Shown in pieces: positions 26,534 to 35,067 of a stretch of 46,209 bases of DNA; position 1 is the first letter of the stretch; every line of letters starts with the position of its first letter. The notes below the pieces were generated by a model. That model did no database searches, was not told the origin of the DNA, and worked only from the letters and a program-made list of their open reading frames with translations. The DNA comes from Rhodospirillales bacterium. GTDB taxonomy: Bacteria > Pseudomonadota > Alphaproteobacteria > Reyranellales > Reyranellaceae. The position numbers and the translations under genes were made by a program. The DNA lies in the NCBI GenBank assembly GCA_009377525.1, contig WHTW01000050.1, positions 1-46,209 of the forward strand, in the 5' to 3' direction.

Positions 26534-27595
26534 CTAGCTGCGCTCGAACGAGACGCTCTTGATCACGGCATAGACCGGCTTGCCCGGCGCCAAGGCGAGC
26601 CGCTGCACCGACTTGACGGTAAGACGCGCGGTGAGCGCGGCGCCGTTGCAATCCAGCTTGACCTCGGCCTGCGCGCCGCCGCCGGGCTCGACCGCGGCGA
26701 TGCGGCCGGCCAGCACGTTCAGGGCACTGATCTCTTCGGGCGGCTTGAGCGACAGCATGACGTCGCGGGCGCGTATATAGGCGCGCACCGGGGCGCCGAC
26801 AGGGACGCTGAGCCGCGGCACCTGCAGCTCGCCGGCGGCCGAGGTCAGCACAGAAAGCTGGAAGGCCTCGTCGTGGCGCGCCACCGTGGCATCGAGCACG
26901 CTGCCGCCGTCGCCCGAATCGGCCAGCGGCAGGATATCGGCGACCGGCCCGACGGCCGTCACCTTGCCGTCGGTCAGGATCACCACGGTCGTGGCCAGCC
27001 GCGCCACCTCGGCGACGGAATGGCTGACATAGAGGATGGGCACGCCCATCTCGTCGCGCAGGCGCTCGATATAGGGCAGGATCTCCGCGCGCCGCGCCTC
27101 GTCCAGTGCGGCGAGTGGTTCATCCATCAGCAGGACCTGCGGATGGGCGAGCAGGGCGCGACCGATCGCGACGCGCTGCTTCTCGCCGCCTGAAAGCGAG
27201 TCGGGACGCCGTTCCAGCAGATGGCCGATGCCCAGCAGGTCGACGACTGGGGCGAGACCGGCGGCCGTGCCGCCGGCTTCGCGGTTGAACCAGCGTCCAT
27301 AGAGCAGGTTGCGGCGCACGCTGAGATGCGGGAACAGCCGGCTGTCCTGGAACACGTAGCCGATGCGGCGCCGGTGGCTCGGCACGAAGACGCGGCGCTC
27401 GGTGTCCAAAAGCACCTGTCCGTCGACGGCGACACGGCCGCGGTCCGGACGGACCAGGCCGCCGACGATGTCGACCAGTGTGGTCTTGCCCGAGCCCGAG
27501 CGGCCGAACAGCGCCGTCAGCCCGGGCGCGGCCGAAAAGCGCGCGGCGATGCGGAAGCTGCCGCGCGCGTGGTCGATGTCGACCTCGAGGCTCAT
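26534..27595 (-). CDS. modC: molybdate ABC transporter ATP-binding protein
   Basis: A 353-residue ABC ATPase with a C-terminal molybdate-binding (MOP) domain. Walker A GRSGSGKT is at 31-38, the signature LSGGEKQRVAIGRALL near 130, Walker B LLMDEPLAALDEARR and the switch His in YVSHSVAEVARLA. Residues ~290-353 (LNVLAGRIAAVEPGGGAQAEVKL) form the MOP/TOBE fold typical of ModC. The start at 27595 overlaps the modB stop (ATGA). Energises molybdate uptake by the ModB permease. Confidence 0.96.
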   Translation of the reverse strand: MSLEVDIDHARGSFRIAARFSAAPGLTALFGRSGSGKTTLVDIVGGLVRPDRGRVAVDGQVLLDTERRVFVPSHRRRIGYVFQDSRLFPHLSVRRNLLYGRWFNREAGGTAAGLAPVVDLLGIGHLLERRPDSLSGGEKQRVAIGRALLAHPQVLLMDEPLAALDEARRAEILPYIERLRDEMGVPILYVSHSVAEVARLATTVVILTDGKVTAVGPVADILPLADSGDGGSVLDATVARHDEAFQLSVLTSAAGELQVPRLSVPVGAPVRAYIRARDVMLSLKPPEEISALNVLAGRIAAVEPGGGAQAEVKLDCNGAALTARLTVKSVQRLALAPGKPVYAVIKSVSFERS

Positions 27596-28278
27596 GCCGC
27601 TATCCGATGGGCGCCGATGCGCCGGGCCAGCAGCTCCGAGCCCAGCAGGGCGAGCATGGAGATCGCGATCGACACCAGGGTGAGCCGCATGGCGCCGGCA
27701 TCGCCGCCCGGGACCTGCGTGAGGGTGTAGATCAGCGACGGCAGGGTCTGCGTCTCGCCCGGGATGTTGGAGACGAAGGTGATGGTGGCGCCGAACTCGC
27801 CCATCGACTTGGCGAAGCACAGGATGGCGCCCGCGATCACGCCGGGCAGGCAGAGCGGCAGGGTGACGGTGATGAACACCCAGAACGGGTTGGCGCCGAG
27901 CGTACCGGCCGCCGATTCCAGGCGCACGTCGACCGCCTCGATCGAGAGGCGAATGGCACGCACCAGCAACGGGAAGCCCATCACCGCGCAGGCCAGCGCC
28001 GCACCGGTCCAGCGGAAGGAGAAGACGATGCCGAAGGCCTGGTCGAGGAAGGCGCCGATCGGCCCGCGCTTGCCGAAGGAGATCAGCAGCAGGTAGCCGG
28101 TGACGACGGGCGGCAGGATCAGCGGCAGGTGGACCAGCGTGTCCAAGAGGCTCTTGCCCCAGAACTGGCGGCGCGCCAGCAGCCAGGCGACGGCGACGCC
28201 GAAGGGCAGGCTGGCCAGGGTCGCCGTGGTGGCGACCAGCAGGCTCAGCCTGACCGCCGTCCATTCTTCCGGCGTCAT
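27592..28278 (-). CDS. modB: molybdate ABC transporter permease
   Basis: A 228-residue permease with five to six transmembrane helices. The EAA-type coupling loop is LESAAGTLGANPFWVFITVTLPLCLPG, which contacts ModC. The start at ATG 28278 (MTPEEWTAVRLSLLVATT) is fixed by a four-base overlap with the modA stop; upstream codons in this frame are a shadow of modA. Transport substrate assignment rests on the modA, modC and modE neighbours. Confidence 0.95.
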   Translation of the reverse strand: MTPEEWTAVRLSLLVATTATLASLPFGVAVAWLLARRQFWGKSLLDTLVHLPLILPPVVTGYLLLISFGKRGPIGAFLDQAFGIVFSFRWTGAALACAVMGFPLLVRAIRLSIEAVDVRLESAAGTLGANPFWVFITVTLPLCLPGVIAGAILCFAKSMGEFGATITFVSNIPGETQTLPSLIYTLTQVPGGDAGAMRLTLVSIAISMLALLGSELLARRIGAHRIAA

Positions 28279-29060
28279 GTCGAGGAGGCGGACTTCACCA
28301 GAACCGTGAAGCCCTGCTTCTCGAACGCCGAGCGGGCCTTGGTGCTGCGCAGGAAGTCGAGGAAGGTTCTTGCGTCGGCGTTCTTCGATTCGCGGGTCAA
28401 TGCGGCGGGGTAGGTGATCGGCGGATGGGAATCCGCGGGGAAGGTCGCCACGATCTTCACGCCGGGCTCGGCCGCGGCATCGGTGCTGTAGACGATGCCG
28501 AGCGGCGCCTCGCCGCGTGCCACCAGCAGGAGGGCGGCGCGGACATTCTCGGCTTGGGCGATGCTGCCCTTGACGCTGCTCCACGCCCCGAGCTTCTCAA
28601 GCGCGGCCTTGCCGTACTTGCCGGCCGGGACGGCGTCGACATTGCCCATCGACAGCTTGCCGCCCGCCAGTGCCTTGGCGAGATCGCCGCCGGTGAGGGC
28701 GAGCGTCGTGGTCCTGGAATCCCTGGGCGCGATCAGCACGATCTTGTTGCCCAAAAGATTGAAGCGCGTGTCGGCCTTGATGAGGTTCCTGGCTGCCGCG
28801 TAGTCCATCCAGTCGAGGTCGGCAGAGATGAACAGGTCGGTCGGCGCGCCCTGCTCGATCTGCCTCGCCAGCGCCGAACTCGCGGCATAGGAGATTCTAG
28901 GCGCGGGCTTGCCGGTGTCCCTGGCCCAGGTTGCGGCGATCTCATCCAATGCATTCTTCAGGCTGGCGGCGGCGAACACCACCATGCCGGCCTGTGCCTG
29001 GGCGATGCCCGGCAGAAACGGCACGGCAAGCGCCAGGCCGAGCCAACTCCGTCTCTTCAT
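28275..29060 (-). CDS. modA: molybdate-binding periplasmic protein
   Basis: A 261-residue solute-binding protein with an N-terminal signal peptide ending near GIAQAQA (residues 17-23). VVFAAASLKNALDEIAATW is the characteristic ModA opening, where the Ser contributes to oxyanion binding. SYAASSALARQIEQGAPTDLFISAD and GNVDAVPAGKYGKAALEKLG are further family motifs. First gene of modABC. A GGAGGT ribosome-binding site lies seven bases upstream but is partly inside a seven-base-pair hairpin (29061-29085), and a Mo-box-like palindrome is centred about 35 bases upstream of the ATG. Confidence 0.96.
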   Translation of the reverse strand: MKRRSWLGLALAVPFLPGIAQAQAGMVVFAAASLKNALDEIAATWARDTGKPAPRISYAASSALARQIEQGAPTDLFISADLDWMDYAAARNLIKADTRFNLLGNKIVLIAPRDSRTTTLALTGGDLAKALAGGKLSMGNVDAVPAGKYGKAALEKLGAWSSVKGSIAQAENVRAALLLVARGEAPLGIVYSTDAAAEPGVKIVATFPADSHPPITYPAALTRESKNADARTFLDFLRSTKARSAFEKQGFTVLVKSASST

Positions 29061-29085
29061 ACCGACCTCCGGTCAGGGGGTCGGT
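29061..29085 (-). promoter_or_regulatory. hairpin overlapping the modA ribosome-binding site
   Basis: On the modA transcript, ACCGACC pairs with GGTCGGT seven base pairs long, with an 11-base loop containing most of the GGAGGT Shine-Dalgarno. The 3' arm ends immediately before the ATG. It would reduce initiation when folded. Whether it responds to anything is unknown; it does not resemble the Moco riboswitch. Confidence 0.5.
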
Positions 29086-29924
29086 ATAGTCGACTGGATA
29101 TAGCGCTTCGTCCAGAGCTTGTTTGCCGCCAGGGTGAGTCGGCGCAGGGCCACGGCCACCATCACCAGCAGCGAGGCGATCAGCACCTTTTGCGCGGGCC
29201 GGAAGGCGAGTTCCGGATCGAGGTTGGCCAGCAGCACGACGGTCGGATCGCGACCGTTCACCAGCCAGTACCACGCGGCCTCGAAGACCACGGTGGCGAA
29301 CGTTGCGGCAACGGCGAGGGCGGCGAGTCCCAAATAGCTGCGCTGCAGCTTCGACGGCAAGGCGCGCCACAGCATCAGCCAGGCGAACAGGCCGGCCGTG
29401 AAGGCTGGCTCACTGATCTTGACCTTCGACTGGATGAAGAAATGGATGATGGCGATGAAGGCCGCCGGATAGATCAGCCAGTGCAGGCGCTTCCAGTTGC
29501 GCCGCAGGCGCTTCTGCCAGCCGTCGGTCGAGGTGACGGCGAGCGCCACCAGCATCAGCAGGGTCACGAAGCCGATCGTGAGGTAGAAGCGCTTGACGAT
29601 CTCGGTCGCGACCACGACCAGGTTCCATTTCTGGTCGAGCACGTAGATCAGGAAGTGCGCACCGGCATAGAGGGCGGCCGCGACGCCGATGCGCCGGCGG
29701 ATCTGCACCAGCGGCATCCAGTCGAACAGCGCCCGTGCCGGCGTCATGGCGAGCGACAGCATGAGGAAGATGACAGCCCAGTCGCCGGTCGAATGAGTGG
29801 CCACGGTCACGGGCCGCGGCTCGAGGTCGCCGTTGTACCAGCGCCAGGCAAGCTCCATCGCCGGCAGGCAAAGCCCGATCAGCGTCACGAGGCGCAGCCA
29901 GAAGATCTTCTGCTTGGCGGTCAC
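29073..29924 (-). CDS. MsrQ/YedZ-like haem-binding membrane protein
   Basis: A 283-residue membrane protein with a ferric-reductase-like transmembrane core of six or so helices. ATHSTGDWAVIFLMLSLAMTPAR, RRRIGVAAALYAGAHFLIYVL and WKRLHWLIYPAAFIAIIHFF carry the His residues typical of MsrQ haem b ligands. MsrQ passes electrons to MsrP, a periplasmic molybdoenzyme that repairs methionine sulfoxide. The protein is longer than classical MsrQ (about 200 residues) with an extra C-terminal helical part, and no msrP gene is nearby. Its position 12 bases upstream of modA links it to molybdenum supply; its 3' end contains the Mo-box candidate. A YedZ-like ferric reductase is the alternative. Confidence 0.78.
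   Translation of the reverse strand: MTAKQKIFWLRLVTLIGLCLPAMELAWRWYNGDLEPRPVTVATHSTGDWAVIFLMLSLAMTPARALFDWMPLVQIRRRIGVAAALYAGAHFLIYVLDQKWNLVVVATEIVKRFYLTIGFVTLLMLVALAVTSTDGWQKRLRRNWKRLHWLIYPAAFIAIIHFFIQSKVKISEPAFTAGLFAWLMLWRALPSKLQRSYLGLAALAVAATFATVVFEAAWYWLVNGRDPTVVLLANLDPELAFRPAQKVLIASLLVMVAVALRRLTLAANKLWTKRYIQSTIPTP
29082..29105 (-). promoter_or_regulatory. candidate Mo-box (ModE operator) upstream of modA
   Basis: Read on the minus strand, CGCTATA-N10-TATACCG is an imperfect palindrome. ModE operators follow CGnTATATA-N6-TATATAnCG, which has the same ten-base separation between the CGnTATA half-sites; here the inner TA/TA pairs are TC/AC. It lies 22 bases upstream of the modA ATG and is encoded by the final RYIQSTIP codons of the MsrQ-like gene, so that coding sequence doubles as operator. 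Confidence 0.6.
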
Positions 29925-29976
29925 GACGGGACCTTACGCGATGGGTCGGTCAACGATAGCTCAAACTTCCGTCATT

Positions 29977-30036
29977 GGAGCGCGGACCTCCAGGTCCGCA
30001 TCATGAATCATGAGCGGACCTGGAGGTCCGCGCTCT
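29977..30036. repeat. palindromic repeat element, family B, simple copy
   Basis: An inverted repeat whose arms ggagcgcggacctccaggtc and gacctggaggtccgcgctc flank a short AT-rich centre (atcatgaatcatga). Each arm is itself a small hairpin. The same arms form the outer part of the nested element at 21911-22042. It lies between two minus-strand genes. Confidence 0.85.
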
Positions 30037-30054
30037 GACGAAGAGTACTGGCGG

Positions 30055-30732
30055 TCAGCGCTGGTTCCCGAACAGGAACCGGTAGGTCCCGATCGTCGGC
30101 GCCACCGTTACGCCAAAATTCCTGAGCTTCGCCAGAGTGAATGTCGCACGGGCTGCCGCGCCGACGACGCCGGCGTCGCTGCCCTCCAGCAATGCCACCC
30201 ATTCGGCCTCGTCGGCTTTCGGATGATCCATGCTCTTGGTCTGCAGCGGTGCATGGGCGACCTCGAGATCGTTCTCCGCCGCCATGGCGCCCACCATGCC
30301 GGCCCGTGCGATCGCCTTGGGCAACGCCGTCTCGTTCAGCCATTCGACCAAGGCCTTGCGGGAGCGCGGATTGGGCGTGAAGCGCACCGCCGCAACGGCG
30401 CCGCCGACGCCATGGGCAAGATCGGCCTGCACGCGCACGGTCAACCGCGCGAACTTGGTGAACCTGGCCATCACCGCCTGCGTCCACGGCGTCTGGTTGG
30501 CCAGCAGCGCCAGGTAACCCGGCGTCGCCAGGTCCTCGACCGTGTCGCATTCGTAGGTCGCGAGATACTTGGGCGAGCCGCGCACGGCGACATAACGGCG
30601 CCCGCGATGAAAGCCCGGCAGGTTCACCCGCTCGTCTATGTGCTCGCGATTGTACCACTCGTTGAAGTCGCGCTCGTCGCGGGCCTTCACCTCGCAGAAC
30701 ACGATCAGCATCCCCTTGCCGTGCAGCGGCAT
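30055..30732 (-). CDS. EthD-like dimeric alpha/beta-barrel protein, two domains
   Basis: A 225-residue protein. ATG 30732 is chosen for the GGGGAGA ribosome-binding site five bases upstream. The first half (MLIVFCEVKARDERDFNEWYNREHIDERVNLPGFHRGRRYV) is a ferredoxin-like alpha+beta barrel of the EthD/DUF4286-like type, with NEWYNREHIDE the most recognisable stretch. The second half (VRFTPNPRSRKALVEWLNETALPKAIARAGM) looks like a divergent repeat of it. No catalytic residues can be assigned. It is divergently transcribed from the enolase-superfamily gene with 61 bases between starts, and both neighbours on the plus strand belong to degradative-type families. Confidence 0.72.
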   Translation of the reverse strand: MPLHGKGMLIVFCEVKARDERDFNEWYNREHIDERVNLPGFHRGRRYVAVRGSPKYLATYECDTVEDLATPGYLALLANQTPWTQAVMARFTKFARLTVRVQADLAHGVGGAVAAVRFTPNPRSRKALVEWLNETALPKAIARAGMVGAMAAENDLEVAHAPLQTKSMDHPKADEAEWVALLEGSDAGVVGAAARATFTLAKLRNFGVTVAPTIGTYRFLFGNQR

Positions 30733-30793
30733 GGTTTCTCCCCGCAATGGTCGCCTCGTAGTCTATGCTGCCGGCCAACGGAGAGGAAACACC

Positions 30794-31978
30794 ATGAAAA
30801 TCGTCAAGATCGAGGATCTTCATTGCAATGCCGGCTGGCGCGACTTCTCGTTCCTCAAGATCACGACCGACGAAGGCGTGATCGGCTGGTCGGAATACAA
30901 CGAAGGCTATGGCAGCGCCGGCCTCACCGCCGTGATCCGCCGCATGGCGCAGGATCTGATCGGCCACGACCCGCGCCCTATCGAGCGCATCATGGCGCGC
31001 CAGCAGGGCATCACGCGCCAGGCGCCGGGCGGCCTGAACCAGCAGGCCATGGCCGCCATCGAGAACGCGCTGCTCGACGTCAAGGCCAAGGCGTTGGGTG
31101 TGCCGGTCTATGAGCTGTTCGGCGGTCCGGTGCGCGATCGCCTGCCGCTCTACTGGTCGCATTGCGGCAGCTATCGCTTTCGCAATGCCGACGTCATGGG
31201 TGTCGAACCCGTGCGCTCGCTCGACGACCTGATGAAGCTCGGCAAGCATGTGAAGGAGTGCGGCTTCAAGGCGCTCAAGACCAACATCTTCCGCTTCGAT
31301 CTGGATCCGCCCAACATGCACCAGCCGGGCTTCGCGCGCGGGCCGGGCTATCCCGAGCTGAACGCCGACGGCGCCACCTTGGCCGCGATCGCCGACGGAT
31401 TGGCGGCGTTCCGCCAGGGTGCCGGTCCCGAGATGGGCATCCTGCTCGACAGCAACTTCAACTTCAAAACCGAGGGCTACATCAAGGTCGCACGCGCCTG
31501 CGAGCCCTACAACCTCTTCTGGCTGGAGATCGATTCCTACGATGCAGAGGGTCTGCGCCTGATCCGCGACCGCGCCGCAATGCCGATTGCCTCCTGCGAA
31601 TCGCTGTTCGGCCGCCGCCAGTTCCGCCCGTTCTTCGAGAACCGCTCGATGGACGTGGCGATCATCGACGCGCCGTGGAACGGCATGCAGGAGTCGATGA
31701 AGATCGCTGCCATGGCGGAGCCCTATGAGATCAACTGCGCACCGCACAATTTCTACGGCCACATGTCGACCCTGATGAGCGCCAACATGTGCGCCGCCAT
31801 GCCCAATTTCCGTATCATGGAAATCGATATCGACGACGTGCCCTGGAAAGACGATCTGGTCACCCATCCGCCGGTCATCCAGAATGGCGAACTGATCGTG
31901 TCCACCCGTCCGGGCTGGGGCGCCGACATCAACGAAGAAGCCGTGCGGGCTCATCCGCCCAAAAACCCACATCCGTGA
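30794..31978 (+). CDS. mandelate racemase/muconate lactonizing enzyme family protein
   Basis: A 394-residue enolase-superfamily enzyme. The N-terminal capping domain starts MKIVKIEDLHCNAGWRDF. In the barrel, GFKALKTN supplies Lys near the second strand, ILLDSNFNF, FWLEIDSYD and IASCESLFG give the Asp/Glu/Glu metal ligands, and AIIDAPWNGM and INCAPHNFYG give the Asp-His dyad. This points to acid-sugar dehydratase-like or racemase chemistry through an enolate intermediate. ATG 30794 follows GAGAGGAAACACC. The NIPSNAP gene follows 13 bases downstream, so the two are co-transcribed. The substrate is unknown. Confidence 0.9.
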   Translation: MKIVKIEDLHCNAGWRDFSFLKITTDEGVIGWSEYNEGYGSAGLTAVIRRMAQDLIGHDPRPIERIMARQQGITRQAPGGLNQQAMAAIENALLDVKAKALGVPVYELFGGPVRDRLPLYWSHCGSYRFRNADVMGVEPVRSLDDLMKLGKHVKECGFKALKTNIFRFDLDPPNMHQPGFARGPGYPELNADGATLAAIADGLAAFRQGAGPEMGILLDSNFNFKTEGYIKVARACEPYNLFWLEIDSYDAEGLRLIRDRAAMPIASCESLFGRRQFRPFFENRSMDVAIIDAPWNGMQESMKIAAMAEPYEINCAPHNFYGHMSTLMSANMCAAMPNFRIMEIDIDDVPWKDDLVTHPPVIQNGELIVSTRPGWGADINEEAVRAHPPKNPHP

Positions 31979-31991
31979 GGGGAGACGTCAT

Positions 31992-32630
31992 ATGGTCTAC
32001 GAACTGCGCTGTTACACCCTGGTTCCCGGCAAGATGCCGGAGTACCTCAAGGCCGCCGAGACGATCGGCCGGCCGGCGCGCGGCAACAACTACGGCGTCA
32101 ACCACGGCTACTGGACGGCCGAGTTCGGCGCGCTGAACCAGATCTGGCATCTGTGGAAGTACGACAGCCTGAACGACCGCGAGCGCCTGCGCGGCGAGCT
32201 GATGAAGAACAAGGACTGGACCGAGAAATACGTGCCGACCATCCGGCCGTGGATCCAGCGCCAGGACCTGCGCGTGATGAACGCCGTGGTCGACATCAAG
32301 CCCTCGGACGGCACGACCGGCAACGTCTACGAGCTGCGCATCTACCGCACCGTGCTGGGCGGCGCGCAGCAGTACGGCAAGGATTTCCTCGAGGTGAAGG
32401 AAGCGCGCGAGAAGTATTCGCCGATCTGGGGCGCCTGGACCGGCGAGTTTCCACAGCCCAACGAGTGGATCCATCTCTGGCGCTACAAGAACTTGGCTGA
32501 GCGCTTCGAGGCGCGTGGTGCGGCGATGAAGGATCCGGCCTGGCAGGCCTACCTCGCCAAGGGCCCGGCCAAGCTCGCCGAAATGCACTCGACCCTGCTG
32601 CTGCCGACGAACTATTCGCCGCTGAAGTAA
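31992..32630 (+). CDS. NIPSNAP family protein
   Basis: A 212-residue protein with two NIPSNAP (ferredoxin-like) domains: MVYELRCYTLVPGKMPEYLKAAE opens the first, and VYELRIYRTVLGGAQQYGKDFLEV opens the second at about residue 113. Each ends in a WHLWKYD or WIHLWRYKN motif. Bacterial NIPSNAP proteins commonly neighbour catabolic enzymes; biochemical function is unproven. Co-transcribed with the enolase-superfamily gene upstream. Confidence 0.92.
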   Translation: MVYELRCYTLVPGKMPEYLKAAETIGRPARGNNYGVNHGYWTAEFGALNQIWHLWKYDSLNDRERLRGELMKNKDWTEKYVPTIRPWIQRQDLRVMNAVVDIKPSDGTTGNVYELRIYRTVLGGAQQYGKDFLEVKEAREKYSPIWGAWTGEFPQPNEWIHLWRYKNLAERFEARGAAMKDPAWQAYLAKGPAKLAEMHSTLLLPTNYSPLK

Positions 32631-32666
32631 GAGCGGGCGTCGCCCGGCGACGCGTCCCTTCATATT

Positions 32667-32689
32667 CCTCTCCCCCGCTAGGGGAGAGG
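32667..32689. repeat. short hairpin cctctcccc / ggggagagg
   Basis: A perfect nine-base-pair inverted repeat with a five-base loop (cgcta) in the 91-base gap between the NIPSNAP gene and the second CoxL-like gene. No T-run follows, so it is more likely a dispersed palindromic repeat or transcript stabiliser than an intrinsic terminator. Confidence 0.7.
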
Positions 32690-32721
32690 TTAGGCGCGTG
32701 TGTTGTTTGCGGAGGTATCTG

Positions 32722-35067
32722 ATGGACTCGTACGACGACACCGAGCTCGCGTTGATGAAATTCGGTGTCGGCCAGCCCGTGCCGCGCATGGAGGATCCGA
32801 CCCTGCTGCGCGGCCAGGGCTGCTACACCGACGACATCAACCTCGCGGGTCAGGCCTACGCCGTGATGGTGCGCAGCCGCATCGCTCACGGAATCCTGAA
32901 AGGCATCGACACCACGGCGGCGCGCGCCATGCCGGGCGTGCTGGCGGTCTACACCCACGCCGACCTCGATGCGGCGGGCTTCGGCCCGCTGAAATGCCCG
33001 ATGAACATCCCGCAGCGTGACGGCACGCCGATGAAGACGCCGCCGCGCCCGTCGCTCGCCAAGGGCAAGGTGCGGTTCGTCGGCGAGGCCGTGGCCTGCG
33101 TCGTGGCCGAGACGGCCCTGCAGGCCAAGGACGCCGCCGAAGCCGTCGAGCTCGACATCGAGGAGCTCCCCGCCGTCACGACGCCCGCCGAAGGGCTGAA
33201 GCCCGGCGCGCCGCAGATCCACGACGACGTCCCCGGCAACCTCGCGCTCGACTTCCACTACGGCGACGCCGAGGCGGTGACGAAGGCCTTCGCCGAAGCC
33301 GCCCACGTCACGCGGCTGGAGATCGTCTCCAACCGCATCGTCGTCAATCCCATGGAGCCGCGCTCGGCGATCGGCTCGTGGGATGCCAAGACCGAGCGCT
33401 GGACGCTCAACGTCGGCTGCCAGGGCGTGATGGGCCTGCGCGGCGGCCTGGCGCGCGACGTGCTGAACGTGCCGACCGACAGGGTGCGCGTGCTGACCGG
33501 CAATGTCGGCGGGTCGTTCGGCATGAAGAGCCAGGTCTATCCCGAGTACGGGCCATTGCTGCTCGGAGCCAAGCTGCTGGGACGGCCGGTCAAATGGACC
33601 GACGAGCGCTCCGAGAGTTTCCTGAGCGACCATCACGGGCGCGACCACCAGCGCGTGGCCGAGCTGGCGCTCGACAAGGACGGCCGCTTCCTCGCCGTGC
33701 GGCTGACGGGTACAGGCAATGCCGGCGCCTACATCTATCCGCCGATGCCGGCCACGACCAACGCGGTGAAGAATATCATCGACGTCTACGCCACGCCCGC
33801 GATGGAGGTGAATTCCAAGGTGGTGTTCACCAACACCACGCCGATCGGCGCCTATCGCGGCGCCGGCCGCCCCGAAGGCAACTACTACATGGAGCGCCTG
33901 ATCGACACGGCGGCGCGCGAGATGGGCATCGACAAGGTGGAGCTGCGCCGGCGCAACCACATCGCGCCCGAGCAGATGCCCTACAAGGCGCCGTCGGCCA
34001 TGAACTACGATTCCGGCGAGTTCACCACCGTGCTCGACAAGGCATTGCGGGCGGCCGACTGGCAAGGCTTCGGCAAGCGCAAGGCCGAGAGCCGCGCAAA
34101 CAACAAGCTGCGCGGCCGTGGCATCGGCTCGTACCTCGAGGTCACCGGCCCGCCGGCCAAGGAATATGGCGGTGTGCGCTTCGAGGCCGACGGCACCATC
34201 ACCATGCTGAGCGGCACGCTCGATTACGGCCAGGGCCACGCCACGCCGTTCGCCCAGGTGCTGGGCGGCAAGCTCGGCATCCCGATCGACCGCTTCCGCC
34301 TGCTGCAGGGCGATTCCGACCAGCTCGAGGTCGGCGGCGGCACCGGCGGCTCGAAGTCGGCGCTGGTCGCCAGCCAGGCCTTCCTCGAATCCGGCGACAA
34401 GGTGATCGAACAGGGCAAGCAGATCGCCGCCCACGTGCTGGAGGTTTCCGCGGTCGACATGGAGTTTTTGCGCGGGCGCTTCGTGATTGCCGGCACCGAC
34501 CGCGGCATCGGCCTCCTCGAGCTTGCCGACAAGCTGCGTTCGGGCCTGAAACTGCCGGCCGATGTGCCGCAGTCGCTCGACGTCAGCCACATCTCCGACA
34601 ACCCGCCGTTCTCGTTCCCCAACGGCTGCCACATCGCCGAGGTCGAGATCGACCGCGACACCGGCCAGATCGAGGTGGTGCGCTACTTCATGGTCAACGA
34701 CTTCGGCACGGTCATCAATCCGATGCTGACTGCGGGCCAGGCACACGGCGGGGTTATGCAGGGCATCGGCCAGGCGCTGATGGAGCGCACGATCTACGAC
34801 CCGCAAGGCCAGCCGGTCGCCGGCTCCTACATGGACTACGCCCTGCCGCGCGCCGCCGATGCGCCGGACATGTCGGTGCAGAACCATTCCGTCCCCTGCA
34901 AGACCAACCTCTTAGGCGTGAAGGGCTGCGGCGAGGCAGGCTGCGCCGGCGCACTGCCGTCTGTGATGAACGCCGTGGTCGATGCCTTGAGCGAGTTCGG
35001 CGTGACGCACATCGACATGCCGGTGACGCCGGAGAAGGTGTGGCGGGTGCTGAACGTAACCAAGTAA
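32722..35067 (+). CDS. CoxL-like molybdopterin-binding subunit, xanthine dehydrogenase family (second copy)
   Basis: A 781-residue molybdenum hydroxylase large subunit. ATG 32722 follows GGAGGT, and the protein opens MDSYDDTELALMKFGVGQPVPRMEDPTLLRG, the normal family start. Mo-cofactor motifs: GGSFGMKSQ, GTLDYGQGHATPF and the catalytic-Glu motif GVKGCGEAGCAGA. The substrate loop is GAYRGAGRPEGNYYMERLID, closer to the family norm than the 12612-14912 protein. As there, no iron-sulfur or FAD subunit gene is adjacent. Downstream is a 427-base gap with no gene, where the character of the window changes. Confidence 0.93.
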   Translation: MDSYDDTELALMKFGVGQPVPRMEDPTLLRGQGCYTDDINLAGQAYAVMVRSRIAHGILKGIDTTAARAMPGVLAVYTHADLDAAGFGPLKCPMNIPQRDGTPMKTPPRPSLAKGKVRFVGEAVACVVAETALQAKDAAEAVELDIEELPAVTTPAEGLKPGAPQIHDDVPGNLALDFHYGDAEAVTKAFAEAAHVTRLEIVSNRIVVNPMEPRSAIGSWDAKTERWTLNVGCQGVMGLRGGLARDVLNVPTDRVRVLTGNVGGSFGMKSQVYPEYGPLLLGAKLLGRPVKWTDERSESFLSDHHGRDHQRVAELALDKDGRFLAVRLTGTGNAGAYIYPPMPATTNAVKNIIDVYATPAMEVNSKVVFTNTTPIGAYRGAGRPEGNYYMERLIDTAAREMGIDKVELRRRNHIAPEQMPYKAPSAMNYDSGEFTTVLDKALRAADWQGFGKRKAESRANNKLRGRGIGSYLEVTGPPAKEYGGVRFEADGTITMLSGTLDYGQGHATPFAQVLGGKLGIPIDRFRLLQGDSDQLEVGGGTGGSKSALVASQAFLESGDKVIEQGKQIAAHVLEVSAVDMEFLRGRFVIAGTDRGIGLLELADKLRSGLKLPADVPQSLDVSHISDNPPFSFPNGCHIAEVEIDRDTGQIEVVRYFMVNDFGTVINPMLTAGQAHGGVMQGIGQALMERTIYDPQGQPVAGSYMDYALPRAADAPDMSVQNHSVPCKTNLLGVKGCGEAGCAGALPSVMNAVVDALSEFGVTHIDMPVTPEKVWRVLNVTK

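Noticed and set aside
29061..29105. A Moco riboswitch upstream of modA
   Set aside because: The leader is too short and has only one simple hairpin; the palindrome fits a protein operator better.
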